Shown in pieces: positions 9,992-18,501 of a stretch of DNA of 36,934 bases. The first letter of the stretch is position 1. Every line of letters starts with the position of its first letter. The notes below the pieces were generated by a model. That model made no database searches. It was not told where the DNA came from and was given only the letters and a program-made list of their open reading frames with translations. A program made the translations under genes and the position numbers. This stretch comes from Candidatus Saccharimonadota bacterium (GTDB lineage Bacteria > Patescibacteriota > Saccharimonadia > Saccharimonadales > CAIOMD01): the NCBI GenBank assembly GCA_018062805.1, contig JAGORN010000005.1, positions 1 through 36,934 of the forward strand, in the 5' to 3' direction.

Positions 9992-10277
9992 ACTTTAATT
10001 CCTTGGCGTATTCACTATCCAAATAATCAACTTCTACTTGCTGGTCTAGCGCAACGTAAACTGACATTACGAACTTAGAAATAGCATTTTTTAATGTTAC
10101 ATTGTCTTCACCTATGAAGGTAACTTGCTCTAACACGAACTGGGCTAGAACTGGGTCTGAATTTTTTAGATCTAACCATCGACGCTCAAAGTCATGGTCG
10201 CTGTCTTGCTGGACAACTTGAGCTAATACCGCTTTTTCGAGCTGAGGGAGGTGTGTATTGGCTTCTGTTGAACTCAC
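9963..10277 (-). CDS. hypothetical protein (104 aa)
   Basis: I do not recognise it. It is acidic and soluble, predicted mostly helical, with no cysteine and no membrane segment. The start in the translated frame is GTG at 10277; GAGG lies about 14 bases upstream, so initiation is uncertain. It converges on atpC and overlaps it by 29 bases. It is divergent from the carbonic-anhydrase-like gene, with about 130 bases between the starts. A composition matching the neighbours supports a real gene. Confidence 0.55.
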   Translation of the reverse strand: MSSTEANTHLPQLEKAVLAQVVQQDSDHDFERRWLDLKNSDPVLAQFVLEQVTFIGEDNVTLKNAISKFVMSVYVALDQQVEVDYLDSEYAKELKSIFLVDGES

Positions 10278-10315
10278 GTCTTTAATATAGTCCTCTTTTT
10301 TATTGTAACTCCAGC

Positions 10316-10343
10316 TTGCATTTAATTACAACTAGCGTAATAT
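10316..10343 (+). promoter_or_regulatory. possible promoter of the carbonic-anhydrase-like gene
   Basis: TTGCAT (10316-10321), a 16-base spacer and TAATAT (10338-10343). Both boxes are imperfect. Transcription would begin near 10350, well before the ribosome binding site at 10394-10399. Confidence 0.3.
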
Positions 10344-10409
10344 TAGACGTGGAAAAATTAATAAAGAATAATTATGGAAAGAAAACAACTATCAGGAGAT
10401 TTATTTAAC

Positions 10410-10967
10410 ATGTCGACAACTGAAGCAGAAGCAGTTCACACAGTAGTAAGTTTAGGTGATGCGGCCATTGGTACTATTGAGCCAGAAGCTAGAAACATAG
10501 ATTCACGACTAGTCGATGCTTTTATAGAAGAGTTATTAACAGACCGTTTTTATGCCCCTGCAGAAGCAAATGTTCCTGTGGCTTGTGTTGACGGTCGATA
10601 TGACCCGAATGCCAACCAGCACTTACCATGTGCCGCCGGAGGTACACATTCGCTCTTTGTAGCCGACTTTTTAACAAACGAACGTTATAGAATACCAGGT
10701 GACAAACCTTTTTCAGATTATGTCGACAGTTTTTGCCATACCCTTCAGAATCTTGGTATGCCGATTGGTGATCATGTCGACAACCTCACAGACGCTCAGA
10801 GTGGCAAGGCTGGGTGCGGAGCTTGCGATAACTCAAATAAAATCATGACGGTTATGAGTTCTAATGGACCTTCTCTAAAGGTGGCTGCCAAGCAAATGGG
10901 TCTTTTCTTTAGCAACGAACAACACGAACATATTATAGATAAAGCCACTGAAATTTCTGATAAATAA
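10410..10967 (+). CDS. carbonic-anhydrase-like protein, N-terminal piece (zeta/cadmium class suspected)
   Basis: Counted from an upstream ATG at 10374, the piece has CVDGR (71-75), PCAAGGTHS (85-93), GDHVD (132-136) and AGCGAC (146-151). The order Cys, Asp, Arg, then a distant His, then Cys resembles the metal site of cadmium-type (zeta) carbonic anhydrases, and more loosely the CxDxR...HxxC site of beta carbonic anhydrases. Carbon dioxide hydration is inferred from this pattern only. I prefer ATG 10410 because AGGAGA (10394-10399) lies 10 bases before it, whereas 10374 has no ribosome binding site. The frame stops at TAA 10965-10967 but stays open beyond it, so the gene appears cut in two. 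No signal peptide is evident. Confidence 0.6.
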   Translation: MSTTEAEAVHTVVSLGDAAIGTIEPEARNIDSRLVDAFIEELLTDRFYAPAEANVPVACVDGRYDPNANQHLPCAAGGTHSLFVADFLTNERYRIPGDKPFSDYVDSFCHTLQNLGMPIGDHVDNLTDAQSGKAGCGACDNSNKIMTVMSSNGPSLKVAAKQMGLFFSNEQHEHIIDKATEISDK

Positions 10968-11282
10968 TTATTTTGTAATGGTCTAAGCTTGGTTGAAACA
11001 TATGGAAAATATGGATTTGTTTCAGAGTTACAAGGCTACCATCAAGAAGTAGCAGTAGTTATAAACACTGTCGAACAAACTACACTTGATAGAAAAAAGG
11101 TGGCTAATGAGTTTGAAAATCTTCAAGCTTTTAACTTAGATGCATGGGCGTTAAAAAATGGAGCCGATAAAATAAGCTTGAACGAGTCAGAGTCCAACTT
11201 CAAGTTACTAGCCGCTTTATACTATAACTTGTCAACTCTCTACACCTTAGCTGGCCCTAGCCTAAGAGTAGCGACACGCTGA
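10968..11282 (+). pseudogene. C-terminal piece of the carbonic-anhydrase-like gene, beyond an in-frame TAA
   Basis: This stretch continues in the same frame as 10410-10967, directly after its TAA, and is open to 11282. It encodes HQEVAVVINTV followed by TTLDR, then FNLDAW and a helical end with SLRVATR, which reads as the second half of one folded domain. The first possible start is TTG at 10989, with no ribosome binding site. A single TAA (10965-10967) therefore separates two halves of a protein of about 290 aa. Options are a nonsense mutation, a sequencing error, stop readthrough, or two separately made chains. Codon style matches the first half, so any disruption is recent. Confidence 0.5.
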
Positions 11283-11297
11283 AAATTGCTTTTAGCG

Positions 11298-11326
11298 TTG
11301 TATTTTAATTTTAAGTTGCTTATACT
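11298..11326 (+). promoter_or_regulatory. promoter of the membrane coiled-coil protein
   Basis: TTGTAT (11298-11303), a 17-base spacer and TATACT (11321-11326). The predicted transcript start is about 11333, followed by AGGGAG (11361-11366) and the GTG start at 11373. Confidence 0.5.
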
Positions 11327-11372
11327 TAAAAACATAGTAAATGATAAAAGTGTGTAATAGAGGGAGAATAAA

Positions 11373-11888
11373 GTGGACGACTTTAAGCCAAATAAAAGTG
11401 TAGATGGAATGATGGGAGGAGCCGGAGCCCCACCTAAAGAACCAGAAAACAACTACATGAATAATAACCAGAGTAATGACGCTGAACTAAGCGACCTTGG
11501 GCCAGCTAATGAAACACCAGCTACTCCTAATAATTACGCCCACGAAAACAACGACTTACACATTAGTGGTCATGTTAAAGATCCAAGTAAAAAGTTTAAG
11601 GTTTTGACAATAATTTTCGCCTTACTTTTCATTGCCGCTTCTGTCTTTGCTTACTTCCAGTACAGCCAAGTTCAAGACTTACAGAAACAGCTTGATGAAA
11701 GCAATGCTAAAGTCCAAATGCTAAACAGCGAGCTAGATAGTATTAAATACGACACTAAAGACGCAACAAAGAAACAAGAGCTAGCGACTAAAAAGCTTGA
11801 AGCCTACCAAGCTCTAGCTAAACAGCTAAAAGACGCCTGTGGTCGAACTTGTAACGATATTTCTCTAGAAGTTAAAGTTACAAATTAA
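11373..11888 (+). CDS. single-pass membrane protein with coiled coil (171 aa)
   Basis: No family recognised. Residues 1-65 are low-complexity and rich in Asn, Pro and Gly, probably disordered and cytoplasmic. A single membrane helix follows (about 71-90, IIFALLFIAASVFAYF). Then comes a heptad-like coiled coil (about 93-152) and a short tail with a CGRTC pair that could form a disulfide outside the cell. The GTG start at 11373 is fixed by AGGGAG (11361-11366) at 6 bases. It has its own promoter-like sequence. A cell-envelope role is inferred from topology only. Confidence 0.65.
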   Translation: MDDFKPNKSVDGMMGGAGAPPKEPENNYMNNNQSNDAELSDLGPANETPATPNNYAHENNDLHISGHVKDPSKKFKVLTIIFALLFIAASVFAYFQYSQVQDLQKQLDESNAKVQMLNSELDSIKYDTKDATKKQELATKKLEAYQALAKQLKDACGRTCNDISLEVKVTN

Positions 11889-11904
11889 TTAGATTTTCTT
11901 AGCA

Positions 11905-11946
11905 GTTTCATTTAAAATAATTACTAAGGCTTATTACTAATGAAAC
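11905..11946 (+). promoter_or_regulatory. hairpin enclosing the start codon of the 11940 gene
   Basis: GTTTCATT (11905-11912) pairs perfectly with AATGAAAC (11939-11946), which contains the ATG. A 3x3 internal loop leads to AATAA (11916-11920) paired with TTATT (11931-11935). The apical loop exposes AAGG (11926-11929), a possible ribosome binding site. The fold could limit initiation. The sequence is AT-rich, so chance is not excluded. Confidence 0.35.
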
Positions 11947-12902
11947 AAAATATTATTGCCGTACCCGGTCGGTACATTGCTCCTCTAACTATAAACGGCT
12001 TAAATGGCCGCATGTTGAAGTTGCCAGTAACCAATCAAGAGTACAAAAATAGAAACATTTTGTTAATTTATGGACATCATTCTTGTATTGAAAGAATGTA
12101 TAGTATTGCACAAAATATTGCTGACTATGGCAATGTCTTAATGCCAGATATGCCTGGTTTTGGTGGCATGGATAGTTTTTTCATAATAAAGAAAAAACCA
12201 ACACTCGATAATTATGCCGATTATCTGGCAACTCTTATTAAGCTACAGTATAAAAGAAAGAAAATAACTATTGCGGGCATGAGCTTCGGCTTTTTAGTGG
12301 TCACAAAAATGCTCCAGAAATACCCTGAACTAGCCAGCCAAGTTGATATGGTTATTAGTATGGTTGGCTTTACTACTACTCGAGACTTTAAGCTATCTAC
12401 GAGCAAAATGACCGCTCTAAGGTATGGCAGTTTATTTTTCAGCACCAGACCTACTGCATTTACATTTAGACACCTAGCTTTAAATAAGTTGGCTATTAAA
12501 TTTGCCTATGGTTCAGTATCTAAAATTCACCCTAAAATGAAAGATGCCGAAAGTGGCCAGGAACTGGCCAAAAGAATCACCTTTGAAGCATATTTATGGC
12601 AAATCAACGATGTTCGAACCTACATGAAGACAACTGCTAGAATGATGAACGTCGATCTTACGCAATCTAAAACTAACTTACAAGTTCACCACGTTACAGT
12701 TGACGCTGATCAGTATTTTAACAATAAAAAAGTTAAGCAAAATATGAGGAAAGTATATAAAAAAGTCTACGTTTATGATGCAAAGCTGGGTAATCACGCC
12801 CCTACCGTGGTTAGCTCTAAGGATCAATCGGCTAATTTTATACCGCCTAGGTTAAGGATGGTGTTATCTGAAAAGCAATATAATGGTATAATTACAAGAT
12901 GA
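11940..12902 (+). CDS. alpha/beta hydrolase
   Basis: Alpha/beta hydrolase fold with nucleophile elbow GMSFGF (Ser115), an oxyanion segment YGHHS (44-48) and a probable catalytic histidine in GNHAP (H286); Asp255 or Asp257 is the likely acid. The substrate is unknown. There is no signal peptide. The region between elbow and histidine (about 150-240) is a basic, hydrophobic lid that could contact membranes. Its stop overlaps the first GT4 gene by four bases (ATGA), which suggests a role with those enzymes, for example in glycolipid or cell-surface glycan work; that is inference. Confidence 0.75.
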   Translation: MKQNIIAVPGRYIAPLTINGLNGRMLKLPVTNQEYKNRNILLIYGHHSCIERMYSIAQNIADYGNVLMPDMPGFGGMDSFFIIKKKPTLDNYADYLATLIKLQYKRKKITIAGMSFGFLVVTKMLQKYPELASQVDMVISMVGFTTTRDFKLSTSKMTALRYGSLFFSTRPTAFTFRHLALNKLAIKFAYGSVSKIHPKMKDAESGQELAKRITFEAYLWQINDVRTYMKTTARMMNVDLTQSKTNLQVHHVTVDADQYFNNKKVKQNMRKVYKKVYVYDAKLGNHAPTVVSSKDQSANFIPPRLRMVLSEKQYNGIITR

Positions 12903-14017
12903 AAATCGGCATTGTATGCCCTTATAATATGTTCCAGTTTGCTGGTGGTGTTCAAGACGTCGTAGTTCAACTGCACCGCGAGCTAAAAAGAAAAGGTCAT
13001 GAAGTTAGAGTCATAACACCAAAGCCCCGTAACTTCAACCACGAGGTTCCAAAAGATTATATTCTACTAGGCAGGAGTGCCAAGGTTCACACAATGGCAA
13101 CCATGGTCGATATCGGTTTTGAGGCTGTCAGTAGCGAAATAGATAGCATTTTAGAAAACGAAAAGTTCGATGTAATTCATTTTCATGAGCCCTGGATTCC
13201 CTTGCTATCAAGACAAATACTTACCCGTTCTTCAGCAGTAAATATTGGTACTTTTCACGCTAAAAGCCCTGAAACTATAATGAGCAAATCATTCATTAGC
13301 TCTGTAGGGCCATATACTAAAAGCATCTTAAACTACTTAGATTCATTGACGGCTGTATCGAGTGCGGCTAGTGAGTATGTAGTTGGGATGACAGACAGGC
13401 TTATTGAAATTGTACCTAATGGTATAGATTTAACTAAATTCAAGCCAACTGGCCAAACAAGTGACCAAAAAAATATTTTATATCTAGGCAGACTAGAAAA
13501 AAGAAAAGGCATTGAGTATTTAATAGATGCTTATAGGTTAGTTCAAAATAAGCACCCTGAAGTAATTTTAAAAATTGCCGGAAGTGGCGTTAAAAGAAAA
13601 AGTTTAGAGAAGTATGTCCAGCAGAATAATATTAGTGGCGTCGAGTTTTTGGGCTATGTAGCCGAAGAAGATAAGCCACTTTTAATGGAAGATGCTACAG
13701 TCTATTGTTCACCGGCGCCATATGGTGAAAGCTTTGGCATTGTGCTTCTTGAAGCAATGGCAGTAGGAACGCCTGTTGTAGCTGGAAATAATGTCGGCTA
13801 TGCCAGTGTCATGAAAGATACCGGCATGCTCAGCTTGGTTAACCCAACATCGACAGTAGATTTTGCCCAACGACTAGAATTAATGCTATTCGACGAAAAA
13901 GTACGAAAAATATGGAAAGAGTGGGCCAAGGATACGGTTAAGCAGTATAAATTTAGTAAGATTGCCGACGCTTACGAAGCGGTATATGAAAAGGCTCTGA
14001 GTATTGTCCATGTCTAA
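12899..14017 (+). CDS. GT4 family glycosyltransferase, PimA-like
   Basis: A GT-B fold retaining glycosyltransferase. The N-terminal half begins with MKIGIVCPYNMFQFAGGVQ, the acceptor-side glycine loop typical of PimA and other mannosyltransferases, and has HFHEPW. The C-terminal half has GRLEKRKGIEYLI and GESFGIVLLEAMAVGTPVVA, the donor-sugar site with the E-x7-E glutamates. At 372 aa it is the normal length. The likely product is a mannosylated or glucosylated lipid; donor and acceptor cannot be read from the sequence. It overlaps the hydrolase by four bases and the next GT4 gene by eight. Confidence 0.88.
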   Translation: MKIGIVCPYNMFQFAGGVQDVVVQLHRELKRKGHEVRVITPKPRNFNHEVPKDYILLGRSAKVHTMATMVDIGFEAVSSEIDSILENEKFDVIHFHEPWIPLLSRQILTRSSAVNIGTFHAKSPETIMSKSFISSVGPYTKSILNYLDSLTAVSSAASEYVVGMTDRLIEIVPNGIDLTKFKPTGQTSDQKNILYLGRLEKRKGIEYLIDAYRLVQNKHPEVILKIAGSGVKRKSLEKYVQQNNISGVEFLGYVAEEDKPLLMEDATVYCSPAPYGESFGIVLLEAMAVGTPVVAGNNVGYASVMKDTGMLSLVNPTSTVDFAQRLELMLFDEKVRKIWKEWAKDTVKQYKFSKIADAYEAVYEKALSIVHV

Positions 14018-15113
14018 AATATTAAGTATTGGTTTTTTGCTGGACGATACGCTAGATACAGCCGATGGAGTTCAACAATATGTTACTGGACTTGGTGGCT
14101 GGTTTAGCAAAAACGGCCATGAAGTACATTATTTAGTCGGCGAAACTACTCGAAAAGATATAAACAACATCCATTCAATGGCCAAAAATGTAAAAGTCAG
14201 GTTCAACAAAAATCGTCTTTCCATCCCCTTACCTGCCAGCGGAACCAGAATTAAAAAAAAATTAGCTGAACTAAATTTGGACGTGCTTCATGTTCAAATG
14301 CCATATAGCCCATTATTTGCTGGTAAAGTTATTGACAGTGTATCGGAAAAAACTAAAGTCATAGGTACTTTCCATATTGTTCCAGCTTCAAAAATGCACT
14401 ACTTAAGCTCTAAAGGGCTCAGTTATTTGAACGCTAAAACAAGTAAAAAATTTAACAAAATTATTTGTGTCTCATCGGCCGCAGCAGATTTTGCTAAATC
14501 GGCCTTTGGCTATGAAACGGTGGTTATACCCAATGTTGTCGATATCGATAAATTTCACCACCCACCAGTTAACCATAAAACTCCTACAATTGTTTTTTTG
14601 GGCCGTTTAGTTGAACGAAAAGGTTGCAAGCAACTTCTGGATGCTTTACTTGTTTTACAAAATAATTACCACGAGCCTTACAAGGTCATTATTGCTGGTA
14701 AAGGGCCTCTCAAGACCGAACTTGAAATGTACGCCATTAAAAATAAAGTCAAAAACGTCCAATTTGTTGGTTTTGTCAGCGAAGCCGAAAAATCTAAGCT
14801 ACTAGCCGGTGCTGATATTGCAGTCTTCCCAAGTACTGGAGGCGAAAGCTTCGGCATTGTTTTAATAGAAGCAATGGCTGCCGGCTCTAGGGTAGTGTTA
14901 GGCGGTAACAACGAAGGTTACCGAACGGTGCTCGAGGATTACCCTGACCTACTTATTGACCCAAATGTACCAACTTCCTTTGCCGATAGGCTACAGTATT
15001 ACCTGGAACACCCACAGTCTCGCTTGCAAGCATATAATTGGGCACAAAGTCAGTTGCCAAACTATGACATAAATCACGTTGGAACAAAGATTTTAGAAAT
15101 ATATAAAAATTAA
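14010..15113 (+). CDS. GT4 family glycosyltransferase
   Basis: A second GT-B, GT4-type enzyme, paralogous to the preceding one. It has a VQQYVTGLGGWFSKNGHEV opening, an HVQMPYSPLF segment, GRLVERKGCKQLL and GESFGIVLIEAMAAGSRVV with conserved E-x7-E. I choose the ATG at 14010; a TTG at 14004 is also in frame. The start overlaps the previous stop by eight bases. Two adjacent GT4 enzymes suggest successive sugar additions to one acceptor, such as a glycolipid anchor. Confidence 0.87.
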   Translation: MSKILSIGFLLDDTLDTADGVQQYVTGLGGWFSKNGHEVHYLVGETTRKDINNIHSMAKNVKVRFNKNRLSIPLPASGTRIKKKLAELNLDVLHVQMPYSPLFAGKVIDSVSEKTKVIGTFHIVPASKMHYLSSKGLSYLNAKTSKKFNKIICVSSAAADFAKSAFGYETVVIPNVVDIDKFHHPPVNHKTPTIVFLGRLVERKGCKQLLDALLVLQNNYHEPYKVIIAGKGPLKTELEMYAIKNKVKNVQFVGFVSEAEKSKLLAGADIAVFPSTGGESFGIVLIEAMAAGSRVVLGGNNEGYRTVLEDYPDLLIDPNVPTSFADRLQYYLEHPQSRLQAYNWAQSQLPNYDINHVGTKILEIYKN

Positions 15114-15126
15114 ATTTATAACAAAC

Positions 15127-16332
15127 ATGATCAATAAAATTCTAAAAAGTATTGAATATAGCCGAACTAGCCTGACCAAAATATTATTTGCCGATGAACG
15201 TAAAGCAAGTGTGCTGTTACTAGCCGTTGCCTTAATAGCTATACTGATTGCGAATTCTGCATGGTCAAGTAATTATTTTGAAGTAGTAAATACTAAAATT
15301 ACTTTCCTGGGAATAACTTTAAGTCTTCAGCACTGGGTTAACGAGGGCCTAATGGCTCTGTTTTTCTTAATGGTCAGCATTGAAATTAAAAGAGAACTAA
15401 TAGACGGCGAGCTAAAAGGTTGGAAACGTGCATCATTCCCAGTCGTGGCGGCTATAGGCGGTATGCTGGTGCCGGCCTTAATATTTTCCGTACTAAACCC
15501 AGAAAGTCCTTACTCTAACGGCTGGGCCGTACCAATGGCTACCGACATTGCCATTGCAGTGACAATAATTGGCTTACTGGGGACGCGGATACCTAAATAT
15601 TTAAAATCTTTTTTACTAGCTCTTGCTATAGTTGACGATTTAGGAGCTATATTAATAATTAGTTTGTACTATAACCAACCCACTAATTACACTTATTTAA
15701 TTTTAGTTGGAATTTTAGTTGCCCTACTCTGGGCAATCAGAAAAACAAAAAAGCAACTAGTTTGGTTTGGTATTTTCGGAACTTTAATATTGTGGCTACT
15801 GCTAGCCAGTGGTGTTTCGGGCACTCTAGCTGGTGTACTCGTTGGTTTTCTAATTCCGCTCGTATCTTCAAAAAATACTAAGACTGAAAAAGCTCAGCCC
15901 TCAGAGGAGCTAGAGAGAGTTTTAATACCTATAGTCTTATTTGTGATTGTCCCACTATTTGTATTTGTTAATGCAGGGGTTAACTTTAGCTCTATAATAG
16001 TATCGACAGTTGACGACAAAAGACTAATTGCCGGAATAATTTTAGGATTGGTAGTTGGTAAGCCTTTGGGAATTTTATTATTCAGCTACGTAGCTAATGT
16101 ATTCAAAATAACTCACAAGCCCGGTAACATCACTTGGCTTCAAATAGCTGGCGTTGGCTTCATAGCTGGAATAGGTTTTACAATGGCCCTATTTATTACT
16201 AATTTAGCCTTTAAAGGTCAAGACAACCTCATAAATATTGCAACCGTATCAATTTTTGTTGGCTCAATTGTCTCGGCAGTAGTAGGAATGATGATATTAT
16301 TCTTTAGTAAAAGAAAGCTTACTAATGGATAA
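15127..16332 (+). CDS. nhaA: Na+/H+ antiporter NhaA
   Basis: Electrogenic exchanger that expels sodium in return for protons. The sequence has MATDIAIAV (about 137-145) and LAIVDDLGA with the paired ion-binding aspartates D170 and D171 (E. coli D163/D164), and about twelve hydrophobic helices. The length of 401 aa is typical. The ATG lies 13 bases after the GT4 stop. The 3' end overlaps a small membrane protein by eight bases. It couples to the same proton gradient as the ATP synthase encoded upstream. Confidence 0.95.
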   Translation: MINKILKSIEYSRTSLTKILFADERKASVLLLAVALIAILIANSAWSSNYFEVVNTKITFLGITLSLQHWVNEGLMALFFLMVSIEIKRELIDGELKGWKRASFPVVAAIGGMLVPALIFSVLNPESPYSNGWAVPMATDIAIAVTIIGLLGTRIPKYLKSFLLALAIVDDLGAILIISLYYNQPTNYTYLILVGILVALLWAIRKTKKQLVWFGIFGTLILWLLLASGVSGTLAGVLVGFLIPLVSSKNTKTEKAQPSEELERVLIPIVLFVIVPLFVFVNAGVNFSSIIVSTVDDKRLIAGIILGLVVGKPLGILLFSYVANVFKITHKPGNITWLQIAGVGFIAGIGFTMALFITNLAFKGQDNLINIATVSIFVGSIVSAVVGMMILFFSKRKLTNG

Positions 16333-16495
16333 AAAAACAGTCTATTTAGTTATTTCTGCAGGTGGCTTTATTGGAGCCTACTTGCCAGTATTACTGTTCA
16401 ATGCAGACGGTTTTGGTTTAGTTAGTATAGTGGGTGGCGTTATTGGCTCGATTATTGGTATAGTAGTAGCTTATAAACTAATCCAAAATAGCTAA
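16325..16495 (+). CDS. small glycine-rich membrane protein (56 aa)
   Basis: A short ORF overlapping the 3' end of nhaA by eight bases (ATG at 16325, TAA at 16493-16495). It encodes two hydrophobic segments (about residues 6-24 and 31-51) with glycine-zipper spacing (GGFIG, GGVIGSIIG), reminiscent of small GlsB/YeaQ-type membrane proteins, though I cannot assign it with certainty. The overlap indicates cotranslation with the antiporter. Confidence 0.55.
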   Translation: MDKKTVYLVISAGGFIGAYLPVLLFNADGFGLVSIVGGVIGSIIGIVVAYKLIQNS

Positions 16496-16536
16496 AGAAT
16501 TTTTTATTTAGCTACAGTTTCTCATAAAAGATATTC

Positions 16537-17745
16537 ATGCAAAAGAAAAGCTTCAACTTCAAGGTAGAAAAGCGAATAGACGGCTCACTAGGAAGAGCTG
16601 GAGTTATAAATACTCCCCACGGGCCTATTAAGACACCGGCTTTTATAGTTGTCGCTACTAAAGCAACTGTTAAGGCTCTGACACCAGAGCAAGCTAAAGA
16701 AACTGGTGCCCAAGCGTTACTAGCCAACGCCTATCATTTATACTTACGCCCTGGTCCAGAAGTAGTCGATTCAGCTGGTGGTTTAGGAGAATTTATGCGC
16801 TGGAATGGCCCTACCTTTACAGATAGCGGAGGCTTCCAGGTGCTCAGTCTGGGTGCTGGCTTCAAGAAAGTGATTACCATGGACGCTAGTGCTGAGGAAA
16901 AAAATGTAACGGCCAAAAATCATGAGCGACTCGCTAAGGTCGATGACGAAGGTGTTACTTTTAAGTCGCACATTGATGGTTCTATGCATAGATTCACACC
17001 AGAGATCTCAATGCAAATTCAACATCAATTAGGTGCTGACATAATTTTTGCATTCGACGAATGCACTTCTATCGCTCAGCCATACAGTTACCAACTGAGC
17101 TCACTTATCAGAACTCATAAGTGGGCAGATCGATGTCTTACTGAACATAAAAAACTAACTATGTCTCGGAACAAAAAACCATACCAAGCATTGTTTGGAG
17201 TTATCCAGGGAGCAAACTATAGGGACTTAAGACAGCAAGCAGCTGAATATATGGGCAAATTACCGTTTGATGGCTATGGTATTGGCGGAGCCTTAGAGAA
17301 AGAAAAATTAGCTGAAATTATTGCCTGGGTTAATGAGATTCTACCAAGTAATAAACCTCGACACTTATTAGGTCTCAGTGAGCCAGATGATATTTTTATT
17401 GGCATTGAAAATGGTGCAGACACATTTGACTGTGTTTCTCCGGCCAGAATTGGACGTAATGGGGCTTTGTACACTTTAGACGGCAAAATTAATATCAAAA
17501 AAGCTATGTATGCCAAGGACTATAGTAGCGTAACAATAGACTGCGCTTGCTACACTTGCAAAAACTACACCAAAGCTTACTTAAACCATTTGTTTAGGGC
17601 GGGCGAGCGTTTGGCGGCAACACTGGCGACTATTCATAATGAACACTTCATAATTAAGCTAGTAGACGATATACGCGAGAGTATTCTGACTGAAACTTTT
17701 AATGATTTTAAACTAAGCTGGCTTGCTAGATATTACGGTAAATAA
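16537..17745 (+). CDS. tgt: tRNA-guanine transglycosylase
   Basis: Exchanges guanine-34 of GUN-anticodon tRNAs for a queuosine precursor. Catalytic features are TDSGGFQVLS (general base D96), the nucleophile D298 in FDCVSPAR, and the zinc ligands C336, C338, C341 and H367. The base-recognition loop, LAVGE or LSVGE in classical preQ1 enzymes, reads GGALEKE (250-256) here. That form I recall from actinobacterial-type TGTs; it may alter preQ1/queuine preference. There is no clear Shine-Dalgarno. It converges with yhhQ, the stops one base apart, and no preQ1 synthesis genes are present. Confidence 0.95.
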   Translation: MQKKSFNFKVEKRIDGSLGRAGVINTPHGPIKTPAFIVVATKATVKALTPEQAKETGAQALLANAYHLYLRPGPEVVDSAGGLGEFMRWNGPTFTDSGGFQVLSLGAGFKKVITMDASAEEKNVTAKNHERLAKVDDEGVTFKSHIDGSMHRFTPEISMQIQHQLGADIIFAFDECTSIAQPYSYQLSSLIRTHKWADRCLTEHKKLTMSRNKKPYQALFGVIQGANYRDLRQQAAEYMGKLPFDGYGIGGALEKEKLAEIIAWVNEILPSNKPRHLLGLSEPDDIFIGIENGADTFDCVSPARIGRNGALYTLDGKINIKKAMYAKDYSSVTIDCACYTCKNYTKAYLNHLFRAGERLAATLATIHNEHFIIKLVDDIRESILTETFNDFKLSWLARYYGK

Positions 17746-17746
17746 A

Positions 17747-18454
17747 TTAAGTAATTCTTTCTTTTTTTCTTAAAAAACCAATGACTTGATAGGTTATAGG
17801 TAGCATTGCAACTTCTATGAGTGTTTTAAAAATCCAACCCTGAATAATGTACTTCAGCGTGTCTTCACTGTTCATAAACCCAGAACCACTAAACGCTATT
17901 AATGTAAAAATGACGGTATCTAGTAGCTGAGCTACAACAGTTGAACCAATCAGCCTGACCCATAGTCTTTTGGCGCCATATTTTTGTTTAATTTTAACCA
18001 GCACATAAGAATTCACAAATTGACCTATCAAAAAAGCAACAAGTGATGCAATAACGATTCTTGGTACAAAGCCTAATATGTCGTTCCACGAGTCTTGCAT
18101 ATTCCAATCTGCACCACCTGGAGCTATGCCAACTAACAAAAATACAACGCTCGCCAATGCCATAACAAAAAATGCAGTTAATATTGCCCGACGCGCATAC
18201 TTGAGTCCGTAAATCTCTGTTAAAATATCGCCAAATATGTAGGTCAGCGGAAAAAGTAGCGCTCCGCCATCTGTCAAAAAGCCCCTAATATCAATTATTT
18301 TTACGGCACTAATATTAGATATAAGTAAAAAAGATACGAACAGGGCTAGCACTAAATCGTAATACTTAAACTGTCTGGTGCTTGCGTCATTAAAAATAAT
18401 TTCCTTTTTATTAATGAAGTTTTCAGCTTTTTTGTAAGTAGATGATTTTGGCAT
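17747..18454 (-). CDS. yhhQ: queuosine precursor transporter (YhhQ/VUT family)
   Basis: An integral membrane protein of 235 aa with about six helices. Family hallmarks are present: FPLTYIFGDILTEIYG, then ARR, GQFVNSYVLVKIKQKYG and GSTVVAQLLDTVIF. YhhQ/QrtT proteins import preQ1, preQ0 or queuine. Lying tail to tail with tgt, it suggests salvage of the modified base from a host or the surroundings. An N-terminal cytoplasmic extension of about 30 charged residues precedes the first helix. It lies 47 bases after cysS on the same strand. Confidence 0.93.
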   Translation of the reverse strand: MPKSSTYKKAENFINKKEIIFNDASTRQFKYYDLVLALFVSFLLISNISAVKIIDIRGFLTDGGALLFPLTYIFGDILTEIYGLKYARRAILTAFFVMALASVVFLLVGIAPGGADWNMQDSWNDILGFVPRIVIASLVAFLIGQFVNSYVLVKIKQKYGAKRLWVRLIGSTVVAQLLDTVIFTLIAFSGSGFMNSEDTLKYIIQGWIFKTLIEVAMLPITYQVIGFLRKKERIT

Positions 18455-18501
18455 AGGTTTACTTTTTATCTCGTAGAGAGTCAGCTTCTATTTTATTTGG
18501 G

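Noticed and set aside
10965-10967. TAA read as a recoded sense codon
   Set aside because: No known bacterial code reads TAA as sense in this group; many genes here end in TAA and TGA normally.
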